Assembly: GCF_001476285.1 (NCBI RefSeq)
Contig: NZ_LDRU01000037.1
Location: forward strand, 1 to 64,000
Length of the DNA stretch: 64,000 bases
Origin: Microbacterium testaceum
Lineage (GTDB): Bacteria; Actinomycetota; Actinomycetes; Actinomycetales; Microbacteriaceae
Direction of reading: 5' to 3'
Below, in pieces: positions 37,326-47,087 of this stretch. The number at the start of each line of letters is the position of its first letter. Position 1 is the stretch's first letter. Both the position numbers and the translations under genes were made by a program. The notes beneath the pieces were generated by a model, which searched no databases, had not been told where the DNA came from, and saw nothing but the letters and a program-made list of their open reading frames with translations.

Positions 37326-38231
37326 CTACACGCGATCGAGTGGCAAGAAATCGGCGCCGCCGGGCGTGTCGTCGGTGGCTCCGACGGACGTCAGCACAGC
37401 GCGTCGCAGACCCTGCGCACGGTCGCTCAGGGCGCGCTGACGGGCAACGTACTGCGCCTTACCCTCCGCCGTCTCGATGGCGACGGGGGAGTACCCCCAG
37501 TCGCGGAGGTCGTACGGGGATGCCTCCATGTCGAGCGTCCGGATGTCGCGCGCCAGTTCGAAAGCGTCGAGGAGGAGGCGACCGGGAACGAGGGGGCCGA
37601 GCTTCACGGCCCACTTGTACACGTCCATTCCCGCGTGCAGACAGCCGGGCTGTTCGCGATCCGTCTGGGTCTCGCGCGACAGTGGCTCGCGGTTGCGCGG
37701 CACGGCGTCGGGCGTGAAGAAGCGGAAGGCGTCGAAGTGGCTGCAGCGGAGGTCGTGCGCGTCGACGACGGCATCCGTCCCGTCCCTCCCCAGTCGCAAC
37801 GGGACGTCGTGGCGCACCTCGTCGACGCGGTACGCCATCGCCCACTCGTGAAGGCCGAAGCAGCCGAACTGCGCGGGCCGGTGCAGCGTCGCGCGGAGGA
37901 GGTTCACGATGCCGCGGTACAGCGATCCGCGCTCGGTCCGGAAGGCCTCGGCATCCACCCGCACCCCGCTGCCCTCGCGGCGGTACCAGCGCCAGCCGGC
38001 GCGCTCGTCGGCGTCGTCGAGCACCACCCCAGGGCCCGGGTGCCACCGCCGGAGGATCGCCGGCTTGTACGAGTAGTAGGTGAAGAGGAAGTCCTCGACG
38101 GGATGCTTCTGCGCGCGGCTCGCCCGCGCGCGGTGCTCCGCCGTCAGGGCATCGGCGCGAGCCGCGTGCGCCTCGGCCTCCGCCGTCCATTCGTCACGAC
38201 CGAGGACCGTGTCGACGAGCAGCGCGGTCAT
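37326..38231 (-). CDS. 3-methyladenine DNA glycosylase-like protein
   Basis: A 301-residue protein of a family commonly annotated as 3-methyladenine DNA glycosylase in actinobacteria (HPVEDFLFTYYSYKPAILRRWHPG near the N-terminus, given here as HPVEDFLFTYYSYKP and RRWHPGPG; HAGMDVYKWAVKLGPLVP near residue 205). The enzyme activity is not proven by any motif I can verify. Its ATG overlaps the stop of the SRAP gene, so the two are co-translated; a joint role with base damage or abasic sites is an inference. Confidence 0.75.
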   Translation of the reverse strand: MTALLVDTVLGRDEWTAEAEAHAARADALTAEHRARASRAQKHPVEDFLFTYYSYKPAILRRWHPGPGVVLDDADERAGWRWYRREGSGVRVDAEAFRTERGSLYRGIVNLLRATLHRPAQFGCFGLHEWAMAYRVDEVRHDVPLRLGRDGTDAVVDAHDLRCSHFDAFRFFTPDAVPRNREPLSRETQTDREQPGCLHAGMDVYKWAVKLGPLVPGRLLLDAFELARDIRTLDMEASPYDLRDWGYSPVAIETAEGKAQYVARQRALSDRAQGLRRAVLTSVGATDDTPGGADFLPLDRV

Positions 38232-38938
38232 TCGACCGGCTCGATGAGGGCGGCGGAGTCGTTGCGAACGTTGCCCACGGCCGGCGACACGACATGGTCG
38301 TCGAGCGTCTCGGCGACGTCGGGGGCCGCGTCGATCGCCGCGTCGAGGATGTCGCCCACGTTCTCGGTCGTCGGGTCGAGCCACGCGTCGGCGAAGTCGG
38401 GGTCCATGAACAGGGGCATCCGGTCGTGGATCGAGCCCAGTCGGCCGATCGAGTCGCGGGTGAGGATCGTGCAGCTGAGCACCCACCGAGCCGGATCGTC
38501 GTCGGCACGCGCGGGGTCTTTCCACCACTCGTAGAGGCCCGCGAAGAAGAGGGGCGAACCGTCGGCGGGGTGGATGTAGTGCGGCGTCTTGCCCTCGTCG
38601 GTCGTCTTCCACTCGTAGTACCCGGATGCCGGGATCACTGCGCGCCTCTTGATGAGGGCGTTGCGGAACATCGGCTTGTCTTCGATCTCTTCGGATCGCG
38701 CGTTGAAAGCGCGGGCGCCGATCTTGACGTCTTTTGCCCACCCGGGGACGAGTCCCCACCGCGCGACCTCCAGCCGACGTACCGGGGGCTCGGTCTTCAC
38801 CGAGTCGAGCACGATCGCCACCGACGACGTCGGCGCGATGTTGTAGGAGGGCGGAGGCAGTTCATCGCCCTCGACATCTACGCGCAGGACACCCACCAGC
38901 TCCGACGCCACATTGGCCACGACGAATCGACCGCACAT
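38228..38938 (-). CDS. SOS response-associated peptidase (SRAP, YedK/HMCES family)
   Basis: A 236-residue protein that forms a covalent bond with abasic sites in single-stranded DNA through Cys2. It begins MCGRF, so the Cys is exposed after Met removal. The conserved NARSEE segment, IPASGYYEWK and the His in HDRMPLF are present. TACGGT lies exactly 6 nt before the ATG (38945-38950), a leaderless start that also fixes Cys2. Operon partner is the glycosylase-like gene. Confidence 0.95.
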   Translation of the reverse strand: MCGRFVVANVASELVGVLRVDVEGDELPPPSYNIAPTSSVAIVLDSVKTEPPVRRLEVARWGLVPGWAKDVKIGARAFNARSEEIEDKPMFRNALIKRRAVIPASGYYEWKTTDEGKTPHYIHPADGSPLFFAGLYEWWKDPARADDDPARWVLSCTILTRDSIGRLGSIHDRMPLFMDPDFADAWLDPTTENVGDILDAAIDAAPDVAETLDDHVVSPAVGNVRNDSAALIEPVE

Positions 38939-38944
38939 GCTTCC

Positions 38945-38950
38945 ACCGTA
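38945..38950 (-). promoter_or_regulatory. -10 element of the SRAP gene (leaderless type)
   Basis: TACGGT on the minus strand, 6 nt from the ATG at 38938. Confidence 0.55.
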
Positions 38951-39020
38951 CGCGCCCCCTCCGACATCGGGCCGGGCGCATGGCATCCGCGATCAGCCAT
39001 CCGCCGTCAGGCGTCCGCCG

Positions 39021-40052
39021 TCACGCGTCCGACGCGATGACTCCGGTGCTCTCGAGCCGGTCGAGCAGGGCAGCCCCGTCCGACCCCGTGACCCAGGGCA
39101 CTTCGGATGCCGAGTGGTCGTCGACGACCGTCCGTCCACCGGCGAGCACGGCTTCAGCGGGAAGGAGCCGACGGATCGCCACGGCGGCGACGTTCTGCGG
39201 ATGGTCGATCGCGAACTGCGTGTAGATCGCGTCGTCGTGCTGACCGTCGTCACCCACCAGCAGCCACTTGACGCGGGGAAACTCGCTCGCGAGTCGGCGG
39301 AGGTTCTGCTCTTTGTGATCGCGGCCGCTGCGGAACCAGCGGTCGTGCGTCGGCCCCCAATCGGTCAGCAGGAACGACCCCGCGGGGAACAGGTGTCGGC
39401 GCATGAAGCGCGTGAGCGTCGGGGCGACGTTCCAGGCTCCGGTGGAGAGATAGATCACGGGGGTGCCGGGGTGCTCGCGCGTGAGCCGCTCCAGCATCAC
39501 GGCCATGCCCGGTACGGGCTGGCGCGCGTGCTCGTCGAGCACGAACGAGTTCCAGGCGGCGAGGAGCGGGCGGGGGAGCGCCGTGACCATGACCGTGTCG
39601 TCGATGTCGCTCACGACGCCGAACCGCACGTCGGAGCCGACGATGAAGACGCGGGTCTCGGCGGGCTGGCTCCCCTCCACCGACATCGTGATGGTCTGCC
39701 ATCCCGGCGCGAGCGTCGCGGGCAGCCGCGCGTCGATGACCCCGCCGCGGTCGGCCGACACCTCGTGCGTGACGCCGTCGATGACGACGCTGACTCTCGC
39801 CATGCCCACCGGGACGGCCGCGAAGCTACGCCAGCCCCGGAGGCTCGCGAACTCGCCCGTCGACGTGCGCTTGAGGGGAGGAGCGATGAGCACGCGGCCC
39901 AGGACGCGGATCCATTCCTCGGTGCCGTACCCCGGAAAGCCGGTGACGGCGGGACGCAGTCCGCGCGCGCGGGCGCGCTTCTCGCGCCACCGATGGAAGC
40001 GGCGCTCCAGTCGGGCGAACCAGAGCACTTTGGCGCGGGGGGAACGAGGCAT
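39021..40052 (-). CDS. APP1-family phosphatase (DUF2183)
   Basis: A 343-residue protein. The HAD-like motif VVSDIDDTVMVT (DxDDT, near residue 170) and FRSGRDHKEQNLRRL with WLLVGDDGQHDDAIY downstream match the APP1/DUF2183 family, named after yeast phosphatidate phosphatase App1. The N-terminal 165 residues form a beta-rich extension. No membrane helix. It starts 5 bp after the DedA gene, so both may act on membrane lipids; the bacterial substrate is unknown. Confidence 0.88.
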   Translation of the reverse strand: MPRSPRAKVLWFARLERRFHRWREKRARARGLRPAVTGFPGYGTEEWIRVLGRVLIAPPLKRTSTGEFASLRGWRSFAAVPVGMARVSVVIDGVTHEVSADRGGVIDARLPATLAPGWQTITMSVEGSQPAETRVFIVGSDVRFGVVSDIDDTVMVTALPRPLLAAWNSFVLDEHARQPVPGMAVMLERLTREHPGTPVIYLSTGAWNVAPTLTRFMRRHLFPAGSFLLTDWGPTHDRWFRSGRDHKEQNLRRLASEFPRVKWLLVGDDGQHDDAIYTQFAIDHPQNVAAVAIRRLLPAEAVLAGGRTVVDDHSASEVPWVTGSDGAALLDRLESTGVIASDA

Positions 40053-40057
40053 CCGCC

Positions 40058-40738
40058 TCAGTCTTTCACGTCACCGTCCACCGGTTCGAGGGGGTGCACA
40101 TCGTCGGCGAGATGACGACGCTCGATCCGCTCGATGACCTTCTTGCCCACGAACACCAGCACGAGGAACACGACGAGGATGCCGACGAAGACATAGCCGG
40201 CGTAATGGATGCGGTCCGCGAGCTCGCGATACGTGCCCGCCGCCGTCGCCGCGACAGAGATGTAGAGAGCCGACCAGATCGCACACGCCGGGGCCGTCCA
40301 CGCGAGGAAACGTCGGTAGCTGTACCCGCTCATCCCGACGGTCAGGGGGACGAGGGAGTGCAGCACCGGGAGGAACCGCGAGAGGAAGATCGCCGGCCCG
40401 CCCCGCCGCCGCAGGTAGCGATCCGCGCGCTCCCAGTTGCGTTCACCGAGCTTCTGGCCGAGCTTCGACGCGCGGATGCGCGGGCCGAAATAACGGCCGA
40501 GCCAGAACCCGCCGCTCTCGCCGAGCAGAGCGCCGACGACCACGGCCGAGGCGAGGATGACGCCCTCGAGAGGTGAGGCGATCGCCGTCCCGGCGACGAT
40601 GACCATCGTGTCTCCGGGCACGATCAAACCGACCAGCACGCTCGTCTCGAGCATGACCGCGACACCGGCGAGAATCGTGCGCAGCACGGGGTCGACGTTC
40701 TGCACGACGTCGAGCAACCACGTGAGGATCTCGTTCAC
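40058..40738 (-). CDS. DedA-family membrane protein
   Basis: A 226-residue protein with about five hydrophobic segments and the DedA/SNARE-associated motifs: ETSVLVGLIVPGDTMVIVAG near residue 30, then ESGGFWLGRYFG, and the conserved FLSRFLPVLHSLVPLTVGMS. Relatives recycle undecaprenyl phosphate or phospholipids across the membrane. The GTG start at 40738 has TAAGCT 7 nt upstream. It is divergent from pabB across only 42 bp. Confidence 0.92.
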   Translation of the reverse strand: MNEILTWLLDVVQNVDPVLRTILAGVAVMLETSVLVGLIVPGDTMVIVAGTAIASPLEGVILASAVVVGALLGESGGFWLGRYFGPRIRASKLGQKLGERNWERADRYLRRRGGPAIFLSRFLPVLHSLVPLTVGMSGYSYRRFLAWTAPACAIWSALYISVAATAAGTYRELADRIHYAGYVFVGILVVFLVLVFVGKKVIERIERRHLADDVHPLEPVDGDVKD

Positions 40739-40768
40739 CTCCGTCAGCTTAGAGGCGACGCCGAGGCC

Positions 40769-40774
40769 TAGCCT
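40769..40774 (+). promoter_or_regulatory. -10 element of pabB (leaderless type)
   Basis: TAGCCT, 6 nt before the GTG at 40781, inside a 42-bp divergent intergenic region shared with the DedA gene. Confidence 0.6.
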
Positions 40775-40780
40775 GGGAGC

Positions 40781-42019
40781 GTGCCGCGTTCCGCCCCTCC
40801 GCTCGCCCTCCCGTGCTGGATGGACCCGGAGACGGTCTTCACGAGCCTCTGGGCCGCCGAACCCGCGGCGTTCTGGCTCGACGGCGGTGTGGATGCCGAG
40901 ACCGGCTGGAGCTGGATGGGGGCGGGGCACCGGGAGAGCGCGAACGACCCCCTTCACGTCATCGCGTCGAACGATTCCCGCGGCGCATTTCACGGCGGAT
41001 GGGTCGGCTGGATCCCGTACGACGGCGACCCCGCGTGGATCCGCGTCGACGCCGCGCTCGCGTTCGATCACGAGAAGCGGCGCGTGTGGGCGGTCGGGAC
41101 GGATGCCAAGGCCCTGGCCGACCTCGCCGAGCGGGCGCTCGCCGTCGGGCCGGTCGCTGCCGTGGCTCCCGCGGAACCGCGAGGGGTGGCATCCGGTCGC
41201 CATGAAGCCGACGAGTACGCCGGACTCATCGGGGTGTGCCGCGAGCACATCCGCGAGGGGGACGCCTATCAGCTGTGTCTCACGACCCGATTCACCGTTC
41301 CGGGCCGATTTCTCGCCCTCGATGTGTTCCGGCGCCTCCGCGCGACGTCGTCGTCGCACCACGGCGGCTTCGTGCGGATCGGCGACACCGCCCTCGTGAG
41401 CGCGTCACCCGAGCGCTTCCTCGAGGTGCGCGGAGGGGCCGTGCACACGCACCCCATCAAGGGCACGCGCCCGCGCGCCACCGATCCCGTCGTCGACGAA
41501 GCGCTCGCTGCGGAGCTGCGGACGGATGCCAAAGAGCAGGCCGAGAACGTCATGATCGTCGATCTGATGCGCAACGACCTCTCGCGCGTCTGCGTGCCGT
41601 CGAGCGTCGGGGTCGACCGGCTGCTCGAGGTCGAGTCGTATCCGCACGTGCATCAGCTCGTCAGCGAGGTCTCGGGGCGGCTGCGTCCCGGAACGACGCT
41701 CGGTGCGCTCCTCGATGCCGCCTTCCCCGCCGGCAGCATGACCGGTGCACCGAAGGCCTCGGCGATGACGATCCTCGAGCGCCTCGAGGGCGCGCCCCGG
41801 GGCATCTACTCCGGGACGTTCGGATGGATCGGAGACGACGGGTCCGCGGATCTCGCGATGGTCATCCGCAGCATCGTCGTCGAGGCGGATGCCGCCCACG
41901 TCGGCGCCGGCGGAGGCATCACGTGGCGCTCGGTCGCGGCATCCGAAGTGGCCGAGGTGGGAATCAAGGCGCGCGCCCCGCTCGCCGCGCTCGGCGCCCA
42001 GGTGCCGCCGGGATGGTGA
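40781..42019 (+). CDS. pabB: Aminodeoxychorismate synthase component I (PabB-like)
   Basis: A 412-residue chorismate-binding enzyme. The C-terminal domain has THPIKGTRPR (the PIKGT Lys typical of PabB rather than TrpE), AENVMIVDLMRNDLSRVC, GSMTGAPKASAM and GGGITWRS. It should form 4-amino-4-deoxychorismate for folate. The N-terminal domain is short. No pabA or pabC is adjacent; leuS follows. A related anthranilate synthase role is less likely because of the Lys. Confidence 0.88.
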   Translation: MPRSAPPLALPCWMDPETVFTSLWAAEPAAFWLDGGVDAETGWSWMGAGHRESANDPLHVIASNDSRGAFHGGWVGWIPYDGDPAWIRVDAALAFDHEKRRVWAVGTDAKALADLAERALAVGPVAAVAPAEPRGVASGRHEADEYAGLIGVCREHIREGDAYQLCLTTRFTVPGRFLALDVFRRLRATSSSHHGGFVRIGDTALVSASPERFLEVRGGAVHTHPIKGTRPRATDPVVDEALAAELRTDAKEQAENVMIVDLMRNDLSRVCVPSSVGVDRLLEVESYPHVHQLVSEVSGRLRPGTTLGALLDAAFPAGSMTGAPKASAMTILERLEGAPRGIYSGTFGWIGDDGSADLAMVIRSIVVEADAAHVGAGGGITWRSVAASEVAEVGIKARAPLAALGAQVPPGW

Positions 42020-42084
42020 CGGGCCGGGTCCGATAACCTGGACGCTGGCCCTCGGGCCTCCCGACCTCACGATTGGCTTCACCC

Positions 42085-44658
42085 GTGTCTGAGAACACCA
42101 CACCCGTGCCCGGCGAGGGCGCCTTCGACGCCCACGCGATCCAGGCGAAGTGGCAGCGCGCGTGGGCGGACAAGGATCCGTTCCGCGCCGGTGGCGACGA
42201 CGACAAGCGCCCACGCAAGTACGTGCTCGCGATGTTCCCGTACCCCTCCGGCGACCTCCACATGGGGCACGCCGAGAACTACCTCTACTCCGACATCGTG
42301 GCGCGATTCTGGCGCCACCGCGGCTACAACGTGCTCAACCCCATCGGCTGGGACTCGTTCGGCCTGCCCGCCGAGAACGCCGCCATCAAACGCGGGGCCG
42401 ACCCCGTCGAGTGGACGTACGCGAACATCGCGCAGCAGAAGGAGAGCCTGAAGGACTACGGCGTCTCGTTCGACTGGAGCCGCGTGCTGCACACGAGCGA
42501 CCCCGAGTACTACCGCTGGAACCAGTGGCTGTTCCAGAAGCTGTACGAGAAGGGCCTCGCGTACCGCAAGGACGCGCTGGTCAACTGGGACCCGGTGGAT
42601 CAGACCGTGCTCGCGAACGAGCAGGTGCTGCCCGACGGCACCTCCGAGCGCAGCGGCGCCGTCGTGGTGAAGAAGAAGCTGACGCAGTGGTTCCTGCGCA
42701 TCACCGACTACGCCGACCGCCTGCTCGACGACCTGAACCAGCTCGAGGGCTTCTGGCCGAGCAAGGTGATCCAGATGCAGCGCAACTGGATCGGCCGCTC
42801 CGTCGGTGCCGACATCACCTTCGAGATCGAGGGTCGTGACGAGAAGATCACTGTCTTCTCGACCCGCCCCGACACGCTGCACGGCGCGACCTTCTTCGTC
42901 GTGGCGCCCGAGTCCGACCTCGCGGCCGAACTCGCGGCATCCGCGGATCAGGGCGTGCGCGAGACGTTCGAGGCGTACCTCACCCAGGTGCAGCGCGCGA
43001 CCGACATCGAGCGTCAGGCGACCGACCGTCCGAAGACCGGCGTCTTCCTCGGTCACTACGCGATCAACCCGATCAACGGCGAGAAGCTGCCGATCTGGGC
43101 CGCCGACTACGTGCTGGCCGACTACGGTCACGGCGCGGTCATGGCCGTACCCGCGCACGACCAGCGCGACCTCGACTTCGCCCGCGCCTTCGATCTGCCC
43201 GTCAAGGTCGTCGTGGACACGAATGCCCCGGTCACCGGCGCGATCCCCGTGATCGAACTCGACGACGAGGGGGTGCCGATCGACCCGCTCGGCGACATCG
43301 AAGAGACCGATCCCGTCAAGACCGGGATCGCGCTCACCGGTGACGGCCGCATGATCAACTCCGGTTCTCTGAACGGGCTGTCGAAGCGCAACGCGATCGC
43401 CCGCGTCATCGAGGAGCTCGAGGCCAAGGGCGTCGGCCGCGCCGCCAAGACCTATCGCCTGCGTGACTGGCTGATCTCACGTCAGCGCTACTGGGGCACG
43501 CCCATCCCGATGCTGCACGGAGAGGACGGTTCGATCACGCCCGTGCCCGCCGATCAGCTGCCGGTCGTCCTGCCGTCGGTGGAGGGGCTCGACCTCAAGC
43601 CCAAGGGCACCTCGCCGCTGGGCGCTGCCACCGAGTGGGTGCAGGTGACCGACCCCGAGACGGGCCAGACGCTGCTGCGCGACCCCGACACGATGGACAC
43701 GTTCGTCGACAGCTCCTGGTACTACCTGCGGTTCCTGTCGCCGGGCGACGAGACGCAGCCCTTCTCGGGTCGCGAGGCGTCGAAGTGGGGCCCGGTCGAT
43801 TTCTACATCGGCGGTGTCGAGCACGCGATCCTGCACCTGCTGTACGCGCGATTCATCACCAAGGCGCTGTTCGACATGGGCCTGGTGGAGTTCACCGAGC
43901 CGTTCTCGAGCCTCATCAACCAGGGCATGGTCATCCTCGACGGCGCCAAGATGTCGAAGAGCAAGGGCAACCTGGTGCTCTTCCAGGAGGAGCTCGACGC
44001 CCACGGCGCCGACGCCCTGCGCGTGGCGCTGGCCTTCGCCGGTCCCGTGGAGGACGACAAGGACTGGAATGACGTCTCGACCACGGGAGCAGCGAAGTTC
44101 CTCGCCCGCGCGCTGCGCATCGCGCACGACGTCGACAGCGAGAAGGACGTCGTGTGGGCCGAGGGCGACCAGGCCCTGCGCCGCGTGACGCACCGCCTGC
44201 TGGCGGAAGCGCCCAACCTCATCGAGCAGACGAAGTTCAACGTCGTCGTCGCGCGCCTGATGGAACTGGTCAACGCGACCCGCAAGGCGATCGACGGCTC
44301 CGCCGGCACGAGCGACCCCGCCGTGCGAGAGGCCGCCGAGGTCATCGCGATGACCCTCGACCTCTTCGCCCCGCACACCGCGGAAGAGATGTGGCAGACG
44401 CTCGGCTACGACGGCTTCGTTGGCCTGGTCACCTGGCGCCAGGCCGACCCGACGCTGCTCGTCGAAGACAGCGTCACCGCCGTGGTGCAGATCGACGGCA
44501 AGGTGCGCGGCACCCTTGAGGTCTCAGCCAAGATCGGCGCCGACGAGCTGGAGAAGCTCGCGCGAGCGGACGAGAAGGTCCGCCGCGCCCTCGGTGAGCG
44601 CGAGATCGTGCGCGCGGTCGTGCGGCCGCCGAAGGTGGTCAGCTTCTCGACGAAGTAG
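42085..44658 (+). CDS. leuS: Leucine--tRNA ligase
   Basis: An 857-residue class I synthetase. The HIGH-type motif is [17 protein letters not shown], the KMSKS loop is [11 protein letters not shown], and the editing domain includes [13 protein letters not shown] with VPAHDQRD. The GTG at 42085 is preferred (VSENTTPV...); a TTG at 42073 is possible. TAACCT near 42034 is a candidate -10. In relatives comEA normally follows leuS; here a 10-kb island intervenes. Confidence 0.97.
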   Translation: MSENTTPVPGEGAFDAHAIQAKWQRAWADKDPFRAGGDDDKRPRKYVLAMFPYPSGDLHMGHAENYLYSDIVARFWRHRGYNVLNPIGWDSFGLPAENAAIKRGADPVEWTYANIAQQKESLKDYGVSFDWSRVLHTSDPEYYRWNQWLFQKLYEKGLAYRKDALVNWDPVDQTVLANEQVLPDGTSERSGAVVVKKKLTQWFLRITDYADRLLDDLNQLEGFWPSKVIQMQRNWIGRSVGADITFEIEGRDEKITVFSTRPDTLHGATFFVVAPESDLAAELAASADQGVRETFEAYLTQVQRATDIERQATDRPKTGVFLGHYAINPINGEKLPIWAADYVLADYGHGAVMAVPAHDQRDLDFARAFDLPVKVVVDTNAPVTGAIPVIELDDEGVPIDPLGDIEETDPVKTGIALTGDGRMINSGSLNGLSKRNAIARVIEELEAKGVGRAAKTYRLRDWLISRQRYWGTPIPMLHGEDGSITPVPADQLPVVLPSVEGLDLKPKGTSPLGAATEWVQVTDPETGQTLLRDPDTMDTFVDSSWYYLRFLSPGDETQPFSGREASKWGPVDFYIGGVEHAILHLLYARFITKALFDMGLVEFTEPFSSLINQGMVILDGAKMSKSKGNLVLFQEELDAHGADALRVALAFAGPVEDDKDWNDVSTTGAAKFLARALRIAHDVDSEKDVVWAEGDQALRRVTHRLLAEAPNLIEQTKFNVVVARLMELVNATRKAIDGSAGTSDPAVREAAEVIAMTLDLFAPHTAEEMWQTLGYDGFVGLVTWRQADPTLLVEDSVTAVVQIDGKVRGTLEVSAKIGADELEKLARADEKVRRALGEREIVRAVVRPPKVVSFSTK

Positions 44659-44663
44659 GACCC

Positions 44664-44713
44664 GCGGATGCCGCGTCCCGAGCGCTCAGCAGAGCGGGAG
44701 GGGCGGGGCATCC
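44664..44713. terminator. Imperfect hairpin between leuS and the convergent DUF2087 gene
   Basis: GGATGCC (44666-44672) and GGCATCC (44707-44713) are the outer pairs, with GC-rich imperfect pairing inside around a CAGC loop. It lies between convergent genes. Pairing is weaker than at the other junctions. Confidence 0.45.
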
Positions 44714-44719
44714 GGCGTA

Positions 44720-45215
44720 TCAGGCGCGGGAATAGACCGAGCCGTCGGCCGTACGCACGAGAAGACCGTGGTCGACGAAAGCGCGGCGAAGGCCGGCGAC
44801 GTCGTCCGTCACCCCGGCGAGCCGCGCGTTGATCTCGGCCTCGGAGACGGTGTCGCCGGGCGCGAGCACGCGGGTCGCGAGATGCTCCAGGAGCGCTTGC
44901 CGGTCGGTCGCTCGCGCGGGCATGCCGACGACGCGGCCGTCCTCCAAGAAGCGATCCACGCCCTCGCGCCGAGCGGGGGCCACTCGCGGATGCCAGGGCC
45001 CGGGCGAACACGTCCGGGACGGCGACGAGCCCCTCTGCGGTGGCGGAGACGAGCCCCGCCGCCGTGAGCGACTCGGTGATGCGCTGCGCCTTCTTCGGGG
45101 GGATCGTGGCGAGGGCCTCGTCGATCGGCTGAGCGAGGACGATGCGGGCATAGATCTCGCGCGCGCGGTCATCGGCGAGAGCGGCGAGGATCGCGCGCCA
45201 GGCGTTCTGATGCAT
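44720..45215 (-). pseudogene. DUF2087 domain protein, frameshifted
   Basis: The N-terminal part (MHQNAWRAILAALADDRARE..., start at 45215) and the C-terminal DUF2087 part (DRFLEDGRVVGMPARATDRQ, ...LLVRTADGSVYSRA, end at 44720) are both clearly coding but in different frames. The total of 496 bp is one base more than a multiple of three. The switch lies between 44970 and 44994; dropping one G of the GGGGG run at 44975-44979 restores one frame of 164 residues. The intact protein would have an N-terminal helical part and the C-terminal DUF2087 domain. Either a true inactivating indel or an assembly error; the reading cannot decide. Confidence 0.82.
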
Positions 45216-45352
45216 GGGATCGAGTCTCCTCGTGGAACGACGACCCGTGAAATCCCTGCGCCGTATTCCACCCCCGGTTGGTAGAGCGCCCCTCCACCCG
45301 AAACGTAGCGTCGGGACCAAGCTGCACAACCGACGGAAAGGCGGCGGGCGTC

Positions 45353-46276
45353 ATGACCCTTTCGGTGAAGAACCTCAGCAAGCGATACGGGAAGACCTTC
45401 GCGGTGAAGAACGTCTCGTTCGAGATCGCGCCCGGAAAGGTCACCGGATTCCTCGGGCCCAACGGCGCGGGGAAGTCGACGACCCTGCGCTCGATCGTCG
45501 GTCTGGACTTCCCGACGTCCGGGGAGGCGTTGATCGACGGCCGGAGGTACGCGGAGCTGAAGGCGCCTTTGCACGAGGTCGGCACTCTGCTCGATGCGAA
45601 GGCCGCGCACCGCTCACGGCGCGCCGTCGACCACCTTCGATGGATCGCGGCCACCCACGGCATCCGGCGGGCACGGATCGACGAAGTGCTCGACATCGCG
45701 GGGCTCACGACGGTCGCGCGCAAGCGGGTCGGGGGGTTCTCGCTGGGAATGGCCCAGCGGCTCGGTATCGCCGCCGCGCTCCTCGGCGACCCCCACACGC
45801 TGATCCTCGACGAGCCGGTCAACGGTCTCGATCCGGACGGCGTGACATGGATCCGCGAGCTGCTTCGTGGTTTCGCCGCGGAGGGACGCACGGTCTTCCT
45901 CTCCTCGCACCTCCTGGGGGAGCTCTCGCTCATCGCGGAACACATCGTCGTCATCGGGCAGGGCCGGATCATCGCCGACGCCCCCTTGACCGCGCTCATC
46001 CAGACATCTCCCACCGTCCGCGTCCGCACGGCGGAGGCGGCACGGCTCGCGGAGCTCGTGGCGGGACCCGGCGTCGCAGCGACGATGCCCGCGCCGGACC
46101 GGCTCGAGATCGACGGGCTCCCCGTCGAGCAGATCGCCGAGATCGCCGCGCGCGAACGGATCGTGGTCTACGAGATGGGACAGCTCACGAGGACGCTGGA
46201 GGATGCATACAACGACCTCACCCGCGGAGCCGTCGAGTACGCGCCGCAGCAGGCGGGGGAGCCGCACCGTGTCTGA
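45353..46276 (+). CDS. ABC transporter ATP-binding protein (ABC-2 exporter type)
   Basis: A 307-residue ATPase. Walker A GPNGAGKST, Q-loop region, signature FSLGMAQRLGIAAALL (a divergent LSGGQ) and Walker B LILDEPVNGLDPDG are present; the C-terminal 80 residues are the extension seen in peptide-immunity exporters such as LanF/BcrA types. It starts the accessory island and is followed by two permease genes and a two-component system, a common layout for exporting or resisting antimicrobial peptides. GGAAAGGCGG precedes the ATG. Confidence 0.92.
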   Translation: MTLSVKNLSKRYGKTFAVKNVSFEIAPGKVTGFLGPNGAGKSTTLRSIVGLDFPTSGEALIDGRRYAELKAPLHEVGTLLDAKAAHRSRRAVDHLRWIAATHGIRRARIDEVLDIAGLTTVARKRVGGFSLGMAQRLGIAAALLGDPHTLILDEPVNGLDPDGVTWIRELLRGFAAEGRTVFLSSHLLGELSLIAEHIVVIGQGRIIADAPLTALIQTSPTVRVRTAEAARLAELVAGPGVAATMPAPDRLEIDGLPVEQIAEIAARERIVVYEMGQLTRTLEDAYNDLTRGAVEYAPQQAGEPHRV

Positions 46277-47087
46277 GACGGCGACCATGACCAGCGCGAA
46301 GCGCGCGACCTGGGTAGCCCCGGTCACGTTCCCTCGCGTCCTCCGCGCGGAGGCGATCAAGCTGGCCACGCTGCCGAGCTTCGTCTGGGCCTTCGTGATG
46401 GCCTACGCGGTCCTGGGCGGGTTCGGCATCCTCACGGCTCTCGCGCGGATCCTGCAGCGGGACGCCGCGACGCCGACCATTTCGGCGGGAGCGGGAACAG
46501 CGCTGACCGGTATTCAGGGCGCGCAACTGGTCATCGTCCTCGTCGCCGCGGTCTTCGCGACCACCGAATTCGCGCACCAGACCGTGCAGCCCAGCTACCT
46601 GGCGGAACCTCGCCGGCTGCGTGTCCTGGCGAGCAAGGCCGTCCTCGTGGGCGCCCTCTCACTCGTGGTCGGCTCAGCGGGGGCGACGACGGCATTGCTC
46701 GCGGCAGCAGCGGTGGCGCGCAGCGCGGGGCTTCCCTTCGAGATCACGGGCACCTACGCGGCCCAGCTGATCGCGGGGGCGGCGATCTATCTGGCCGCGA
46801 TCGGTGTGACGGGACTCGCGATCGGTGCGCTGCTGCGCAGCACCGTGGGGGCGATCATCGCCGGCCTCGTCCTGCTCAACGTCTTGCCGCTGCTGGTCGG
46901 TGCGGCGCCGGTCGAGAGCATCCGGGATGCCGCGGGATACCTGCCGTCCACCGCCGGCCTGATGATCCTGCAGGAGCACGTGCCCGCCGGGTTCATCGCG
47001 CCGTGGTTCGGAGTCCTCATCGCCTGCGCGTGGGCCGGCGTGCTCCTCGGCGCCGCCGCTCTCGTGACCAGGAGGACCGACGCATGA
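46269..47087 (+). CDS. ABC-2 type permease
   Basis: A 272-residue membrane protein with about six hydrophobic segments (FVWAFVMAYAVLGGFGILTAL, LVIVLVAAVFATTEF, and others). The GTG at 46269 overlaps the ATPase gene by 8 bp and has GGGGGAG at good spacing; an ATG at 46287 is an alternative. The cytoplasmic start VLRAEAIKLATLPSF is typical of ABC-2 subunits in bacitracin- and lantibiotic-type exporters. Confidence 0.88.
   Translation: MSETATMTSAKRATWVAPVTFPRVLRAEAIKLATLPSFVWAFVMAYAVLGGFGILTALARILQRDAATPTISAGAGTALTGIQGAQLVIVLVAAVFATTEFAHQTVQPSYLAEPRRLRVLASKAVLVGALSLVVGSAGATTALLAAAAVARSAGLPFEITGTYAAQLIAGAAIYLAAIGVTGLAIGALLRSTVGAIIAGLVLLNVLPLLVGAAPVESIRDAAGYLPSTAGLMILQEHVPAGFIAPWFGVLIACAWAGVLLGAAALVTRRTDA

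Noticed and set aside
45278-45352. N-terminal extension of the exporter ATPase
   Set aside because: The conserved ATPase start and a good ribosome-binding site support the ATG at 45353.
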